From positions 1 through 31,827 of the IMG/VR virus record IMGVR_UViG_3300025133_000406: DNA of 31,827 nucleotides, one strand, 5' to 3'. A program made the translations under genes and the position numbers. This DNA is from a virus. Shown piece after piece: positions 14,644-21,940 of this stretch. The notes below the pieces were generated by a model. The model did not search any database. It worked only from the letters and a program-made list of their open reading frames with translations, and was not told where the DNA came from. Each line of letters opens with the position of its first letter. Within the stretch, counting starts at the first letter, position 1.

Positions 14644-14867
14644 CCCTCGGCGGAAATAAAAAGCCCTTACAACGCAAATATGGGACAAGTATTTACTGGA
14701 TATCCTACGCAAAAGGCATTTTAGCCCAAAACAGGCCATGGCTCTCCGAAGTCAAGTGCGCCTTGATCGGGCTAGGATCGAGTCTCAGGGACAAGGATCC
14801 GGAAGCCATCAGGCTCGCGGAGCAATTAGAGACACACAAACAATACTGTAAACGATATGACTCCTAA
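14640..14867 (+). CDS. Small hypothetical protein (75 aa)
   Basis: It starts ATGA on the stop of the replication gene. The product is basic and helical (RLAEQLETHKQYCKRY at the end, WISYAKGILAQNRPW in the middle). No family was recognised; position right after the O-like gene invites a helicase-loader or replication-accessory role, but it is shorter than known loaders. It overlaps the next gene by 11 nt. Confidence 0.5.
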   Translation: MTLGGNKKPLQRKYGTSIYWISYAKGILAQNRPWLSEVKCALIGLGSSLRDKDPEAIRLAEQLETHKQYCKRYDS

Positions 14868-15369
14868 ACAGAAAGCAGCTCGGCCCAAGCCGAAGCCCAA
14901 GAAACCAAACCAACACCTACCAGCCGAACTGGCCAACCTACCCGGCCCTCCAGATGCTGGTAGAGGAATGAAGGTCGATCCGGTGCTGTACCGGCAATGC
15001 CTCCAGATGTTCCGAGACGGTGCCACAATCAGCGCAGTGGCAGAGTTCAGTGGAGTAGGTTTCAACACCCTACAAGGCATCAGAGAACGGCACCTGAACC
15101 TCATCCCAAACCACAAGCAGAGGATGGCCAGAAAGCTCGACTATATCAGTGAGCAATGTGCCGATAGTTTGATGAATGATCTGGAGACAGGGAGTGTAGA
15201 TCCGAAAACCAAATCGATTGTCATGGGCATAAGTATTGAAAAGTCAGCCCAGATTAGGGGAGAAACGCAAACCATTCGCCATGAACACGTTAAGTTGTCC
15301 CAAGACAGTGTCGAGGATCTGCTAAACCGGCTACCAAAAGCCAATGTTATTGAGGTATCTGAACAGTGA
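14857..15369 (+). CDS. HTH protein, possible small terminase or regulator
   Basis: 170 aa. The N-terminal 35 residues are Lys/Pro-rich. A helix-turn-helix follows (CLQMFRDGATISAVAEFSGVGFNTLQGIRERH, about 48-79), then a long helical region (ARKLDYISEQCADSLMNDL; IVMGISIEKSAQIRGE) and a C-terminal tail. This arrangement (HTH, then coil ending in a DKA/KSAQ-type segment) recurs in phage DNA-binding proteins annotated as small terminase or transcriptional regulators. It is the last gene before the 15370-15564 gap and about 2.4 kb before terminase large. I cannot separate packaging from regulation. Confidence 0.55.
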   Translation: MTPKQKAARPKPKPKKPNQHLPAELANLPGPPDAGRGMKVDPVLYRQCLQMFRDGATISAVAEFSGVGFNTLQGIRERHLNLIPNHKQRMARKLDYISEQCADSLMNDLETGSVDPKTKSIVMGISIEKSAQIRGETQTIRHEHVKLSQDSVEDLLNRLPKANVIEVSEQ

Positions 15370-15423
15370 GTTCAGTTAGTGACATGCATTATGATCAATG
15401 TTTTCAGTACTTTCCTGCATCAG

Positions 15424-15443
15424 TGCTGCACTAATTGCTGCAC
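15424..15443 (-). repeat. Third GTGCAGCA pair, inverted orientation
   Basis: Read leftward, GTGCAGCA occurs twice, 12 bp apart (ATTA spacer), the same unit as the pairs at 5591-5608 and 5818-5835 which have a 10-bp spacing. It lies in the non-coding gap after the HTH/TerS-like gene. It probably binds the same factor as the sites near the tRNA. Confidence 0.6.
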
Positions 15444-15483
15444 CACCGATTCAGCCAATTTGACTAACCACTACATCTTGTGT

Positions 15484-15513
15484 TTGCTTTTCTTCCGGAC
15501 CACAACATATAGT
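15484..15513 (+). promoter_or_regulatory. Possible promoter of the packaging operon
   Basis: TTGCTT (15484-15489) and TATAGT (15508-15513) are spaced 18 bp, a fair match to a sigma-70-type promoter. It sits in the gap before the run of overlapping packaging genes starting at 15812. The -35 is imperfect, and the long leader (about 290 nt) is unexplained unless the uncertain gene at 15565 is real. Confidence 0.4.
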
Positions 15514-15564
15514 GGGGGGGAGGGGGGTCGCCTCGACCCGGTCGGCTCTCCTCTTCTATTCATT

Positions 15565-15849
15565 ATGACGCATAGAAAAATTTCACAAAAGACTTGGGCC
15601 GAGCTGGGCGACCTTCTTCAAGCCCCCATCCACTGGGGCCGTTTATTGTTTACAAAAGTCCGAAAGATTCATAGCTCACACTCACGGTCGTCTGGCCCGG
15701 TCTTTATTGAAATTTTAGGCAGAGATACCTTTGCACTGATGCGGAGGCACTGCCTTCCTTCCCACATTGGGCTGCAACCGTTGTTCGGGAAGGAGAATTT
15801 ACGAGCGAAGTATGAGTATAGAAATTCTACACTTGGCCAACCGGATTGA
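15565..15849 (+). CDS. Doubtful small basic ORF (94 aa)
   Basis: An ATG at 15565 opens a 94-codon frame (basic, with several His and Arg; IEILGRDTFALMRRH near residue 50). There is no Shine-Dalgarno, it resembles no family I know, and its last 38 nt overlap the better-supported gene at 15812. An upstream extension to 15379 is Cys-rich and unlike a protein. It may be a chance frame in a leader or non-coding region. Confidence 0.25.
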   Translation: MTHRKISQKTWAELGDLLQAPIHWGRLLFTKVRKIHSSHSRSSGPVFIEILGRDTFALMRRHCLPSHIGLQPLFGKENLRAKYEYRNSTLGQPD

Positions 15850-16114
15850 AAAACTCAAGTCGGAGGCAAAGCTGGTTTCTGGGTACAGTTTTGATGTTAA
15901 GCCGCACCGGCACAATCCCGAAAAGTGGGAGCATACAATGAAGACAGATTATTTTACACGGCAAGAGATAAAGCGGCTTCTCAAGGAGATTTGGAAGCTC
16001 CACAAGGAAGATGCCTATAGGGAGGTTGGAGTGAATCAGGACTATCGAGGCAGGAAGATGCTTCCGTTACCTCCCGGCAGGCTTATTGGAAAGTCTTGTC
16101 CTGACGGCTGTTAA
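15812..16114 (+). CDS. Hypothetical protein (100 aa)
   Basis: ATG 15812 has an AAGGAG 15-20 nt upstream, somewhat distant. The product is basic: an N-terminal helix (IEILHLANRIEKLKSEAKL), a His/Pro-rich patch (DVKPHRHNPEKWEH) and a second helix (RQEIKRLLKEIWKLHKEDAYREVG). No family recognised. It is the first clear gene of the rightward block that leads into terminase. Confidence 0.55.
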   Translation: MSIEILHLANRIEKLKSEAKLVSGYSFDVKPHRHNPEKWEHTMKTDYFTRQEIKRLLKEIWKLHKEDAYREVGVNQDYRGRKMLPLPPGRLIGKSCPDGC

Positions 16115-16115
16115 A

Positions 16116-16517
16116 ATGAGCGAAGTAGATTTAGCCAACGACTTGGGTGTTTGCCGGGGAACGGTGAAAAAAATTCGCAACCGGATCCTCAAGCTCGGAC
16201 AGGACTACGAGAGGGGCCAGCACAATCGTGTGGTGTACTTGCCTTCTGGGATAAGGAAAGTCTCTCAGGAGCTAATTCCGGGCGACTACACGCCGGTTGT
16301 GGAGGAGCCGGTCATCAAGAGCGGGAAGGTCACGAACTGGAGGTTTCGCAATGAGCGAGTTGTGGAGGTTAACGGTGAGGATCTGGTTCGGGTTAAGAAC
16401 GCGAAGCTCTACATGCCGAACGGTAGAGGGGAGCTTTGTCCGATTCGGTACAAGAAGAGTACCAACGGTTGGGTAGTGGAAGGTTCGGCACCGAGGAGGC
16501 CGGGGTACTGGAAATGA
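16116..16517 (+). CDS. HTH DNA-binding protein (133 aa)
   Basis: Start taken at ATG 16116, one base after the previous stop; the TTG at 16086 is less likely. Residues 3-24 (EVDLANDLGVCRGTVKKIRNRI) form a helix-turn-helix. The rest is beta-rich and basic (VTNWRFRNERVVEVNGEDLVRVKNAKLYMPNG) and ends in a Pro/Arg tail (APRRPGYWK). Candidate late-gene regulator or packaging-site binder; no named family. Confidence 0.6.
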   Translation: MSEVDLANDLGVCRGTVKKIRNRILKLGQDYERGQHNRVVYLPSGIRKVSQELIPGDYTPVVEEPVIKSGKVTNWRFRNERVVEVNGEDLVRVKNAKLYMPNGRGELCPIRYKKSTNGWVVEGSAPRRPGYWK

Positions 16518-16858
16518 GGCAGGACATGCCGGGTAGTTGCATGAAGATCCATCCCCCAAAGCGCATCAAGATTTTGAACCTTACCTTCAAGGTTGAGTTC
16601 TGCGCGAAGACAGACCGTCAGGCGGCGGAGGCGGACGGTTGGTGCGATTTCGAGAACCAGACGATTGTGGTTTACGGGGGGCTGGAAGACGAGTCCAAGG
16701 CGGACTGTTTCCTGCATGAGTGCATCCATGCGGTGGGTTATTTGATGGGTGTTGAGTGGACAAAGGAGGAGCAAGTGAGCAGGCGAATCGCAACCGGGCT
16801 TTGCACCTTATGGAAGGAGAATCCGAGTGCGTTTCGTTGGTGGAAGAATTTACTATGA
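16514..16858 (+). CDS. HExxH metallopeptidase-like phage protein
   Basis: 114 aa from ATG 16514 (ATGA overlap); ATG 16541 is a second option. Residues 68-72 are HECIH, a zinc-binding HExxH, in the context ADCFLHECIHAVGYLMG, and a Glu pair follows in WTKEEQVSRRIATGL, with the ending LWKENPSAFRWW. Small phage proteins with this 'LHE-x-xHA ... EEQVxRxAxGL ... NPxxxxW' layout are common and are presumed metalloproteases; substrates are not known. Its position in the packaging block gives no clear clue. Confidence 0.65.
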   Translation: MRQDMPGSCMKIHPPKRIKILNLTFKVEFCAKTDRQAAEADGWCDFENQTIVVYGGLEDESKADCFLHECIHAVGYLMGVEWTKEEQVSRRIATGLCTLWKENPSAFRWWKNLL

Positions 16859-17139
16859 ACCCAGAAGAAATAGCCCATACGTCGGTGAATCGCTTTGTAG
16901 ACAAGGCGTTCAATAAATACATGGCCGGACAAAACGAGCATGGCGGATCGTTGGTTGAAAAGAGCGAATCGCTTGAGTTTTTTATGAGTCAGGTTGAGGA
17001 GGAGATAATCGACCTTTGGCACTACGTTCAGGCTTTCCGCTTGGCGCAGGGTGAGAAGAGGCTGGCGGAGTACAGCTATGCGGACGTTAAGAAGGTTAAG
17101 GAGATTATGGACAAGGACAGGCTGGATCATGTTGTTTAA
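16855..17139 (+). CDS. MazG-like protein (94 aa)
   Basis: ATG 16855 overlaps the previous stop. The pattern FNKYMAGQNEHGGSLVEKSESLEFFMSQVEEEIIDLWHYVQAF resembles the phage all-alpha NTP-pyrophosphohydrolase (MazG-like) proteins: a 'KYxxGxxEHGG' start and an E-E-x-x-D-L helix of metal-binding residues. If so, it would trim nucleotide pools. The protein is short and only one such helix is visible, so activity is uncertain. It overlaps the next gene by 11 nt. Confidence 0.5.
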   Translation: MNPEEIAHTSVNRFVDKAFNKYMAGQNEHGGSLVEKSESLEFFMSQVEEEIIDLWHYVQAFRLAQGEKRLAEYSYADVKKVKEIMDKDRLDHVV

Positions 17140-17347
17140 AAAGAGGGTCGAGAAGGGCCGCATGTTTGTGGTCCGCAACCGTCGCGGAAAGTTTGGGGCT
17201 GCGACGGATTACATCTTTGCGTTGCTGGAGGGCGTTGAGGGGGAGACGCCTTACCTGTTTACGGAAACCCAGCTTGAAGTGGCTAGGCAGAGGGCTGAAA
17301 AGAATCCGGAAGATTTGTTGCAGCGGAAGAGGTTTTTCTTTTTTTGA
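17129..17347 (+). CDS. Small hypothetical protein (72 aa)
   Basis: Start set at ATG 17129, inside the end of the MazG-like gene. The product has a basic start (MLFKKRVEKGRMFVVRNRRGKFGAA shortened here as positions 1-25), a central LEGVEGETPYLFTE, and ends in KRFFFF encoded by a T-rich run. No motif recognised. Confidence 0.5.
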   Translation: MLFKKRVEKGRMFVVRNRRGKFGAATDYIFALLEGVEGETPYLFTETQLEVARQRAEKNPEDLLQRKRFFFF

Positions 17348-17348
17348 C

Positions 17349-17813
17349 ATGGAAGTCGAGCTGGATAATGGGGAAGTGTTGATGGCGACCATGCTTGGCC
17401 TGTTGCGTAACACTGTCGCTAGGGCGTCTGGAGTTAGGGACGGCAGGCGCGGCACGTTGGATCATCAAACCATGGACACTGAAGGGATGGCGGCGGAGGT
17501 TGCGTTTTGCAAATTCCAGAATTTGTATCCGGACTTTTCTTTAACGCCACAGAGGCTGACGTTTGATTGCCTGACAAGGGATGGCAACAAGGTTGACGTT
17601 AAGCAGACCCACTACCCTGACGGTATGCTTTTGGTGTTGCCTGAAAAGAAGGCGGCGGAAACGACGCACTACGTTTTGGTTACTGGCCGGATTCCGAAAT
17701 TTAAAATTGTCGGCTATGCCGAGAAGGATGCTGTTTTTGTTGATGCCAATCTAGGCGAGATGAGGGGCCGAAAGGTGTACATGGTTGAGCAGAAAAACCT
17801 GAAGAAGTTTTGA
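17349..17813 (+). CDS. PD-(D/E)XK nuclease-like protein (154 aa)
   Basis: ATG 17349 is one base beyond the preceding stop; the frame is open further upstream to 17166 but that part shadows the previous gene. Glu50 in EGMAAEVAFCKF, Asp73 in RLTFDCLT, and Asp83-Val-Lys85 in KVDVKQT give the E ... D ... (D/E)xK order of the PD-(D/E)XK fold, with a later strand ETTHYVLVTGRI and KIVGYAEKDAVF. This is typical of small phage endonucleases of the 'extract and cleave DNA' kind located beside terminase. The target is unknown, and the assignment is by motif only. Confidence 0.6.
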   Translation: MEVELDNGEVLMATMLGLLRNTVARASGVRDGRRGTLDHQTMDTEGMAAEVAFCKFQNLYPDFSLTPQRLTFDCLTRDGNKVDVKQTHYPDGMLLVLPEKKAAETTHYVLVTGRIPKFKIVGYAEKDAVFVDANLGEMRGRKVYMVEQKNLKKF

Positions 17814-19417
17814 ACTGGGAGAAGTACGCATATGAGCCGCATCCTGTTTATCGATTGATTACTCAGGAGGACGCCAAGCTGGCCCTCAAGGAAAAGGGCG
17901 GCGAGAAGAAGTTGCGTGAAGCGTTGCAGGCCAGAGGCACCAAGATTGGGCTGGAGCGTAGCGATCCTTACAACCATGGCTACGAACCTTTCCACTGGAA
18001 GGATGCAGAGGAGATGGTTGAGAAGAACGATGCGATTTTGATATCGGGCGGCAACAGAAGCGGCAAGACGGAATTTTGTGCAAAGTTTTGTATCAAGAAA
18101 TTGCTGGAGAAGCCGGACGTTCGGATCGTTGCCTTTCATACCACTCACCAGAGTTCGCTCCAGACGCAACAGCCGGTTTTGTACAAGTACCTTCCTGAAG
18201 AATTCAAGGGCCGGAAAATCCGGTCCACTGTTGCCAACGTCAGCTACACTCAAAAGAATGGCTTCACTGAAAGCACGTTCATCATGCCGAACCGGAGCCA
18301 GCTTTGGTGTATGCATTACAGTCAGGATCCGAGGACGGTTGAGGGGTTGGAGCTGGACTACTGTTGGGCTGACGAGTTGATACCGAAGGCGTTGCTGGAC
18401 ACGATCCGGTTCCGGCTTGTGACCCGTTCTGGGAAACTGATTTTATCGTTCACTCCGGTCGAGGGCATGACGCCTGTTGTGAAGGACTTTGTTTCTGGTG
18501 GAGAGGTGACCGAGTGGAGCGACAGCGAGCTGTTGCCGGGTATCAACCTTCCGGCTGGCCCGAAGGGGCAGATGCCCTACACAATGCGATGCCACAAGGA
18601 CCGCACAGCGGCCATTTGGTTCTTTACCAAGTTCAACCCTTACAACCCGTACAAGGAGCTTGTGAAGAGGCTGGACGGCGCACATTCGAGCGATGTCAAG
18701 ATCCGCGCCTATGGATGGGCGGACAGCTCGGTCGGGAATGCGTTTCCGCGATTTGGTGATGACCACATCATTAGCCATGCAGATTTACCAACGCATGGGC
18801 AAAACTACATGGTGACGGATCCTGCGGGTTCGCGTAACTGGTTTTTTCTTTGGGCCAGAGTGGCGGATGGCCGTGTTTACTTTTATCGGGAGTGGCCAGA
18901 TTATAGTATGGGTGAATGGAGCCTGCCCGGTGTTAAGCCTGACGGCCAACCCGGTCCGGCCCAGAGAGCCGGTGGAGGGGCCAACAGCATAGCAGAATAC
19001 AAGCGTTTGATTCTTGAGCTGGAACAGGGCGAGCCGATATTCCAGAGGCTGATTGATCCGCGAGCTGGCAGGGCCAAGTCGATGGATGGTCGCGAGATTC
19101 TGGACGAGCTGAAGCTGGGCGAAAACGGGATGTGGTTTGATCAGGCTTCAGGTGCCAAGATCGAGGAGGGCGTCACGTTGATCAACGACATGCTGTACTA
19201 CGATTCCCACAAGCCAATGCTGGACGACAACAAGCCGAGGATGTTTGTAAGTGATGCATGTAAGAATTTGATTTACTCGTTAAGGGAATGGACCGGGGCG
19301 GACAAGGAGCATGGTGCCAGCAAGGATCCGGTTGATTGTTGCCGGTACATTGTTCAGGAGGAAAATTTACTGGTGACAACCGACATGGTTGGCGTCAGTG
19401 GAGGAGGAGCATACTAA
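17810..19417 (+). CDS. terL: Terminase large subunit
   Basis: 535 aa from a TTG that overlaps the previous stop (TTGA). The ATPase half shows Walker A at residues 79-87 (SGGNRSGKT) and Walker B/catalytic acid at 184-189 (YCWADE). The nuclease half begins near residue 335 with Asp337 in YMVTDPAGSRNW, the first acidic residue of the RNase H-like active site, followed by later acidic residues (FYREWPDYS). It pumps DNA into the procapsid through the portal and cuts the concatemer. The downstream genes (small HTH, portal, scaffold, coat) complete the packaging and head module. The small subunit is not certain (see the HTH gene at 14857). Confidence 0.9.
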   Translation: MNWEKYAYEPHPVYRLITQEDAKLALKEKGGEKKLREALQARGTKIGLERSDPYNHGYEPFHWKDAEEMVEKNDAILISGGNRSGKTEFCAKFCIKKLLEKPDVRIVAFHTTHQSSLQTQQPVLYKYLPEEFKGRKIRSTVANVSYTQKNGFTESTFIMPNRSQLWCMHYSQDPRTVEGLELDYCWADELIPKALLDTIRFRLVTRSGKLILSFTPVEGMTPVVKDFVSGGEVTEWSDSELLPGINLPAGPKGQMPYTMRCHKDRTAAIWFFTKFNPYNPYKELVKRLDGAHSSDVKIRAYGWADSSVGNAFPRFGDDHIISHADLPTHGQNYMVTDPAGSRNWFFLWARVADGRVYFYREWPDYSMGEWSLPGVKPDGQPGPAQRAGGGANSIAEYKRLILELEQGEPIFQRLIDPRAGRAKSMDGREILDELKLGENGMWFDQASGAKIEEGVTLINDMLYYDSHKPMLDDNKPRMFVSDACKNLIYSLREWTGADKEHGASKDPVDCCRYIVQEENLLVTTDMVGVSGGGAY

Positions 19418-19602
19418 TGGAAACATTTCCAAAGTTACTGTCGTTTAAGGATGCGTCGGCCTTCAGTGGCCTGACCATAAAGGAGCTTCAACATCTCGCT
19501 GATGCGGGGAAGCTACGGACCGTCATTCCGGTCCACAGGAAAAGGAAATTTATTAAGCAGCAATTAGCTGAATTCATGGAGGAATTATTATGTCAAAAAT
19601 AG
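19417..19602 (+). CDS. Small HTH_17/excisionase-like protein between terminase and portal
   Basis: 61 aa from ATG 19417, sharing one base with the terminase stop (TAATG). FPKLLSFKDASAFSGLTIKELQHLADAGKLRTVIPVHRKRKFI is a clear MerR/excisionase-type winged helix: first helix, 'L-T-I-K-E-L' recognition turn, 'A-G-K-L' then a basic wing. A DNA-binding protein here is unexpected; it may help terminase or portal recognise DNA, or it may regulate head genes. It overlaps the portal start by 13 nt. Confidence 0.65.
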   Translation: METFPKLLSFKDASAFSGLTIKELQHLADAGKLRTVIPVHRKRKFIKQQLAEFMEELLCQK

Positions 19603-21653
19603 ACGTTAAACAAATCGCGTCGGAATACAGTCGCGCCGGGGGTTTCAACAACACCTACACCACATGGTACAAGGCGGATAGTATTCGGTTTAGTAGATGG
19701 AACGGGCAGACTGACGATGGCCGTAAGCACCAGCATCAACATTCCAACAAGAAAGTTTTTCCTTGGGACGGCGCAGCAGATGTTCGGGTTCGATTGGCTG
19801 ACACAATCATCAGTGAGAACGCCGACGTAATGACGACGGCATTCCAGCGCGGAACACTTCGGGCAAGCCCTACAGAGAGCGGTGACGGCTCGCAATCGGC
19901 ATTGGTGACAACCCTCCTGAAGTACTACAAGGAGAACAAGCTGATGAACGAGATGCGGCATGAGGCACACTTGCTGGCCAACTATGGTCAACAGTACGGC
20001 GTCGGCATTCTTCAGGTCGGTTGGGAGAAGGAAGAGACGAAGGCGAAGAAGCCGGTAACCATGGAGGACGTTGTTGCGTTCTCTCAGGAAGCAGACCCGC
20101 AATCCGCCGAGGCTAACCTCCCCCAGATGATCATGGATCCTGATCAGGAGGATGCAGCCATCGAGGTTGTTGCGGCACTGATGGAGGTCAGGCGCAACAC
20201 TGCCAAGCGAGGCATCAAGGAGTTGCGAAACAACGGCGTCACCGAGATTCCGGTTGCCGAGGTAACCAAGAACACGCCTCAAGTTTCGGCTTTGCGATTG
20301 GATGACGACTTCTTTGTGCCGCCCGAAACTATAGACCTTCAGGATGCGAGGTTTTGTTTCCGCCGGGTATGGATGACCGAGGTGCAGATGCGTCAAGGCG
20401 ACTTCGATGAGAAGTGGGTGGAGCGGGTTGTGGCTACCAAGTCGCAACCGGGGATGGTTTATCAGGACACCTACACCCAGTTCACAAACGACACCGGGCA
20501 GCAGGAGGGGTTGTATGAAATTGTTTATGCTTATTACCGTGAGCTGGATGAGGATGGTATGCCGGGGATTCACTGTTGTGTCTTCACGCCGCATATCACT
20601 GATGCTACGGGCAAGAAGGAGATGCTGGACTACTTGGCGGGATCGTATCCGTTCGTGGCTTACAGGCGCGAATCGGTAGCTCGCAAGTTCGTTGACAGTC
20701 GAGGAGTTTCGGAAATCTGCATGACATGGCAGGACGAGATCAAGACCCAGCGCGACATGTTGAGTGACCGCGCAAGCCTGATCATAAATCCGCCTATAGT
20801 TCATGCGGCTCGATCCGGATCCAACTATGAGTTCAAGCCGGGGACGGCAATTGCTGAGATGAGGCAGGGCGAGGTTCGCTATCTGGATCCTCCACGATCC
20901 AACCCGGCGGAGAGCTTGTCGATCATCGAGTATGTCGAGCGGCAGGCGGATGAATACTTTGGCCGTGTAACGCAGACGGGGGATCCGACAACGGCGGCTC
21001 TCAGGCGTCAGGCCATGGTTGACACTTACATGTCATGCTGGTCGGAAGCGTTCACGATGATATTCAAGTTGATTCAGGAATTCGTGAGTGACGAGGAGCT
21101 GGCTCGTATAGCTGGCAAGGAGGTTTCCCTTCCAAAGTCGTCGGCAGAGATTCAAGGCAATTACGATTTCCGGACGGTGTTCGATGTCCGCGAAATGGAT
21201 CAGGATTATATGTCCGCCAAGTTGCAGGCCATGAGTCAGTTTGTTCTGCCGGAAGACACGGCAGGCGTAATTGATCGAGCTGCCTATACCAAGTTCAAGG
21301 CGACACTGATCGACCCGGTACTTGCCGACATGGTTGTGCAGGACAAGACCGGTGCAACGCAACAGGCGTTCGAGAAGGTCAACTCTGACATTGGCTTCAT
21401 GGCCTTGGGCAATGAACCGCAATATGTTGAGAACGATCCGACTGCCGAAATGAAGATGAAGTTCATGGAACAGATCATTGGCAACAACCCGAACTATCAG
21501 CAGATGCTTCAGGAAGGCGGAGACGAAAGGTTTGCGGATCTGGTTCAGAACTATGGAAAGAACTTGCAGCATTCTGTTACGCAAAGACAGAACGCAGAGG
21601 TAGGCCGGGTCGGCGTTCAGCCGGTCGGCGGTGGACGAGAAGGCGGATACTAA
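19590..21653 (+). CDS. Portal protein
   Basis: 687 aa with a Ser/Lys N-terminus, then WYKADSIRFSRWNG, KVFPWDGAADVRVRLADTII and MRHEAHLLANYGQQYGVGILQVGWEKEE, which fit the podovirus-type portal family. A middle segment (ISEICMTWQDEIKTQRDMLSDRAS) leads to YLDPPRSNPAESLSIIEYVERQADEYFGRVT and a long C-terminal helix-rich tail. It forms the dodecameric ring where DNA enters and exits and binds terminase and the connector proteins. Scaffold and coat follow. The 687-aa length is normal for large portals (P22 is about 725). Identity rests on position and residue pattern. Confidence 0.85.
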   Translation: MSKIDVKQIASEYSRAGGFNNTYTTWYKADSIRFSRWNGQTDDGRKHQHQHSNKKVFPWDGAADVRVRLADTIISENADVMTTAFQRGTLRASPTESGDGSQSALVTTLLKYYKENKLMNEMRHEAHLLANYGQQYGVGILQVGWEKEETKAKKPVTMEDVVAFSQEADPQSAEANLPQMIMDPDQEDAAIEVVAALMEVRRNTAKRGIKELRNNGVTEIPVAEVTKNTPQVSALRLDDDFFVPPETIDLQDARFCFRRVWMTEVQMRQGDFDEKWVERVVATKSQPGMVYQDTYTQFTNDTGQQEGLYEIVYAYYRELDEDGMPGIHCCVFTPHITDATGKKEMLDYLAGSYPFVAYRRESVARKFVDSRGVSEICMTWQDEIKTQRDMLSDRASLIINPPIVHAARSGSNYEFKPGTAIAEMRQGEVRYLDPPRSNPAESLSIIEYVERQADEYFGRVTQTGDPTTAALRRQAMVDTYMSCWSEAFTMIFKLIQEFVSDEELARIAGKEVSLPKSSAEIQGNYDFRTVFDVREMDQDYMSAKLQAMSQFVLPEDTAGVIDRAAYTKFKATLIDPVLADMVVQDKTGATQQAFEKVNSDIGFMALGNEPQYVENDPTAEMKMKFMEQIIGNNPNYQQMLQEGGDERFADLVQNYGKNLQHSVTQRQNAEVGRVGVQPVGGGREGGY

Positions 21654-21656
21654 TTT

Positions 21657-21887
21657 ATGGGCCTGAACGAACAACAACTAACGACTGCAATAAAAAGCCT
21701 GACAGATGACAACGCGACTTACATTGCGTTGAAGCAACTGTTTGAACAGCAGATAAACTTGGGAGTGGATGCGCTGACGCCTCCGTCACAAAACTCAGAT
21801 GATCGGCACTGGAATGCCGGGTATGTTTATTCGTTGCAACTCCTACTCGAACGAATCGACGATCTCCGGAAAGCAAAGATAGAATAA
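21657..21887 (+). CDS. Small hypothetical protein after portal (76 aa)
   Basis: It begins 3 nt after the portal stop. It is helical and Gln/Leu-rich (LTTAIKSLTDDNATYIALKQLFEQQINLG; LLLERIDDLRKAKIE). No family recognised. Position suggests a head-assembly accessory factor. The stop lies at the start of the terminator hairpin that it shares with the opposing gene. Confidence 0.5.
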   Translation: MGLNEQQLTTAIKSLTDDNATYIALKQLFEQQINLGVDALTPPSQNSDDRHWNAGYVYSLQLLLERIDDLRKAKIE

Positions 21888-21916
21888 AAAACCCCGCGCA
21901 CCTTTCGGTGCCGGGG
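21886..21916 (-). terminator. Shared terminator, strongest for the minus-strand gene
   Basis: CCCCG-C-GCACC-TTTC-GGTGC-CGGGG forms a 10-bp stem with one bulge. Read leftward it is followed by a U run (A tract at 21886-21891); read rightward only scattered Us follow. It ends the isolated minus-strand gene and could also end the portal-operon transcript. Confidence 0.75.
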
Positions 21917-21940
21917 CTGCTTGTTTAGTATCCCTCGGTT

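Larger units (their letters stand above)
15370..15564. other. Non-coding gap with repeats and G tracts
   Basis: Apart from the repeat pair (15424-15443) and possible promoter (15484-15513) described separately, it contains two G runs at 15514-15520 and 15522-15527, followed by a C/G-rich inverted segment (TCGACCCGGTCGG). Frames here are Cys/Phe-rich and lack a ribosome site. This gap separates the early region from the packaging genes, where pac or cos sites often lie, but no end site can be identified from sequence alone. Confidence 0.5.

Noticed and set aside
15514-15527. G-quadruplex
   Set aside because: Only two G runs are adjacent; a stable quadruplex needs four, so this was not listed as such.
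15379-15564. Upstream extension of the doubtful 15565 frame to 156 aa
   Set aside because: The added part is Cys/Phe/Thr-rich, lacks a ribosome site and crosses the repeat pair and promoter; unlikely to be translated.
19593-20804. 403-codon open frame on the minus strand opposite the portal gene
   Set aside because: It lies wholly within a well-supported gene, has low-complexity His/Leu/Val-rich composition and no ribosome site or recognisable motif; it is an antisense shadow.
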